From: SG8-41 sp029864385
Lineage (GTDB): Bacteria > Pseudomonadota > Gammaproteobacteria > Burkholderiales > SG8-41
Assembly (NCBI GenBank): GCA_029864385.1
Contig: JAOTTL010000050.1
Span: forward strand, 1-22,492
Direction of reading: 5' to 3'
Length of the DNA: 22,492 nt
The translations under genes and the position numbers were made by a program. Shown here in pieces: positions 21,067-22,492 of this stretch. Below the pieces are notes generated by a model. It saw only the letters and a list, made by a program, of their open reading frames with translations, was not told the origin of the DNA and made no database searches. The first letter of the stretch is position 1. Every line of letters begins with the position of its first letter.

Positions 21067-22455
21067 ATGTCCGCCTCGCTCCTCGCTGAGCTTCCGTACC
21101 AGCCAGACAGCGCGCGCCTCTTCGAGGCGATCGCCGACCTGCCGTGGGCGGTATTTCTCGACAGTGGTCGTCACTATCCCGCGCAGTCCCGCTACGACAT
21201 CCTGTCCGCCGAGCCCTACGTGCGTCTGGTGACACGCGGGCCGCTGACCGAGGTTTACGCCGACACGATCGAGCTTTCGCGCGAGGATCCGTTCGCGTTG
21301 GTGAGGCGCGTGCTCGATATCGATCCGTCCTGTGGCGGTGCGTTGCCGTTTTGCGGCGGCGCGATGGGTTTTTTTGGCTACGATCTCGCGCGCCGCATCG
21401 AGCGCCTGCCCGCCGTTGCGGAGGACGCCGAGCGCATCCCGGAGATGGCGATCGGGATCTACGACTGGGCCGTGGTGGTTGATCATCTCGAGCGCAGGAC
21501 GTGGCTGGTCGGGCAGGGGCGGGACCCGGAGACCGATCTCAAGTGGAACGGGCTGATCGAGCGCTTCAGCACACCGCCGCGCGAGAAGTCGCGCGCGCCA
21601 TTTCGCATCTCGTCGCCCGTCGCATCCAACCTGTCGCACGAGCAGTACGCCCGCGCGTTCCGCCGTATACGTGGCTATATTCACGACGGCGATTGCTACC
21701 AGGTGAACCTGGCGCAGCGCTTCTCCGCGTCGGCGAGCGGTGACCTCTGGCTCGCGTACCAGGCGCTGCGCGTGATCAACCCCGCGCCGTTCTCGGCCTA
21801 TCTGACCACCCCGTACGCGCAAATTCTTTGCGCGTCGCCGGAACGGTTCCTCAAGCTCGAGGACGGCCGCGTCGAGACCCGCCCGATCAAGGGGACGCGC
21901 CCCCGCGCGGGTCACGCCCGGCTCGACGCCGAGCTCTCCGAGGAGCTGCGGCTCTCGGAAAAAGACCGCGCCGAGAACGTGATGATCGTCGACCTGCTGC
22001 GCAACGATCTTTCCAAGAACTGCGCGCCCGGGACGATCAGGGTGCCGCGGCTGTTCGAAGTCGAGAGCTTCCCTACGGTCCACCATTTGGTGAGCACCGT
22101 GACGGGCGAGTTGCGGGAAGGACGAGACGCGCTCGATCTGCTGCGCGGCTGCTTTCCCGGCGGCTCGATCACCGGGGCGCCGAAGCTGCGCGCGATGCAG
22201 ATTATCGAGGAGCTCGAGCCACACCGGCGCGGCATCTATTGTGGGGCGATCGGCTACGTTGGCTTCGACGGCAACATGGATCTCAACATCGCGATCCGCA
22301 CGCTCGTTTACTCGGGCGGTGTCATCCGCTGCTGGGCGGGCGGGGGCGTCGTCGCCGACTCGCGGCTCGAGGACGAATACCAGGAGACCTTCGACAAGGC
22401 CGCGGCGATGCTGAAGCTCCTGCAGCAAAGCGCGGCGACGCCGCGGGAGGCCTAA
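21067..22455 (+). CDS. pabB: Aminodeoxychorismate synthase component I
   Basis: PabB aminates chorismate to 4-amino-4-deoxychorismate on the way to p-aminobenzoate and folate, normally with PabA as the glutaminase. The 462-residue length suits PabB. The decisive motif is RPIKGTRPR with Lys275, the PabB nucleophile position; anthranilate synthase (TrpE) has PIAGT there. Other chorismate-family motifs: GDCYQVNLAQRF, SPERFLKL, ENVMIVDLLRNDLSKNC, GCFPGGSITGAPKLRAMQII, and GVVADSRLEDEYQET. It shares the folate pathway with folC in this window. Its upstream region is a long repeat block; no clear promoter was found. Confidence 0.95.
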   Translation: MSASLLAELPYQPDSARLFEAIADLPWAVFLDSGRHYPAQSRYDILSAEPYVRLVTRGPLTEVYADTIELSREDPFALVRRVLDIDPSCGGALPFCGGAMGFFGYDLARRIERLPAVAEDAERIPEMAIGIYDWAVVVDHLERRTWLVGQGRDPETDLKWNGLIERFSTPPREKSRAPFRISSPVASNLSHEQYARAFRRIRGYIHDGDCYQVNLAQRFSASASGDLWLAYQALRVINPAPFSAYLTTPYAQILCASPERFLKLEDGRVETRPIKGTRPRAGHARLDAELSEELRLSEKDRAENVMIVDLLRNDLSKNCAPGTIRVPRLFEVESFPTVHHLVSTVTGELREGRDALDLLRGCFPGGSITGAPKLRAMQIIEELEPHRRGIYCGAIGYVGFDGNMDLNIAIRTLVYSGGVIRCWAGGGVVADSRLEDEYQETFDKAAAMLKLLQQSAATPREA

Positions 22456-22464
22456 AGCCGTTAG

Positions 22465-22492
22465 CCACAGAGATCACAGAGATCACAGAGAA
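22465..22492 (+). repeat. ACAGAGATC tandem repeat at the window end
   Basis: The 9-base word ACAGAGATC occurs twice in succession, with a partial third copy cut by the window edge, shortly after the pabB stop. It resembles the purine-rich arm of the leuC-leuD repeat in style but not in sequence, and may be one arm of a larger repeat. Confidence 0.6.

Noticed and set aside
21025..22428. 467-codon open frame antisense to pabB
   Set aside because: PabB motifs on the + strand are complete; the reverse frame shows no family motif and has shadow-type composition.
21067..22455. Anthranilate synthase component I (trpE) as the identity of the chorismate enzyme
   Set aside because: The motif is PIKGT rather than PIAGT, and the protein is shorter than usual TrpE, which favours PabB.

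Overview
The window reads as a GC-rich Betaproteobacterium chromosome. The evidence is the gene order leuC-leuD-leuB-asd-fimV-truA-trpF-trpB-trpA-accD-folC-dedD-cvpA-purF-metZ, all on the + strand, which is a conserved betaproteobacterial arrangement. Species cannot be named from sequence alone. No rRNA, tRNA or CRISPR array was recognised.

Region 1 (1-16370) is core genome. It holds the end of leuC, then leuD, leuB (leucine), asd (aspartate family), fimV (polar pilus/motility scaffold), truA (tRNA pseudouridine), trpFBA (tryptophan), accD (fatty acid synthesis), folC (folate), a SPOR protein of the DedD type, cvpA, purF (purines) and metZ (methionine). folC carries an apparent one-base frameshift near its 5' end. 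The gaps between these otherwise operon-like genes are unusual: nearly every one holds a different short repeat. These are inverted arms after leuC, CATCACC-type heptamers before leuB, trpA and pabB, GTGCAGA heptamers after trpB, GTTCCAAG-type arms before folC, an 18-bp tandem after leuB, and REP-like palindromes before truA and after metZ.

Region 2 (16371-19987) is an apparently complete chromosomal integron. A tyrosine recombinase with the IntI-specific insertion and all catalytic residues lies on the + strand. Diverging from it on the - strand are a probable attI core and four gene cassettes, each closed by an attC-like site. The cassettes encode a UPF0158 protein, a four-helix membrane protein, an antitoxin/ParE-RelE-type toxin pair, and a membrane-anchored protein of unknown function. 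Three of the four attC sites have near-perfect arms with one extra base at the equivalent place in L'', which independently fixes the cassette orientation. The fourth site, at the far end, looks degenerate.

Region 3 (19988-22492) returns to ordinary genes: a class II aldolase/adducin-family protein on the - strand, converging on intI; a large repeat-rich gap; and pabB (4-amino-4-deoxychorismate synthase component I), which together with folC feeds folate synthesis. The window ends in another short tandem repeat. No stretch over about 300 bases lacks a gene; the longest gap (20792-21066) is mostly repeat.
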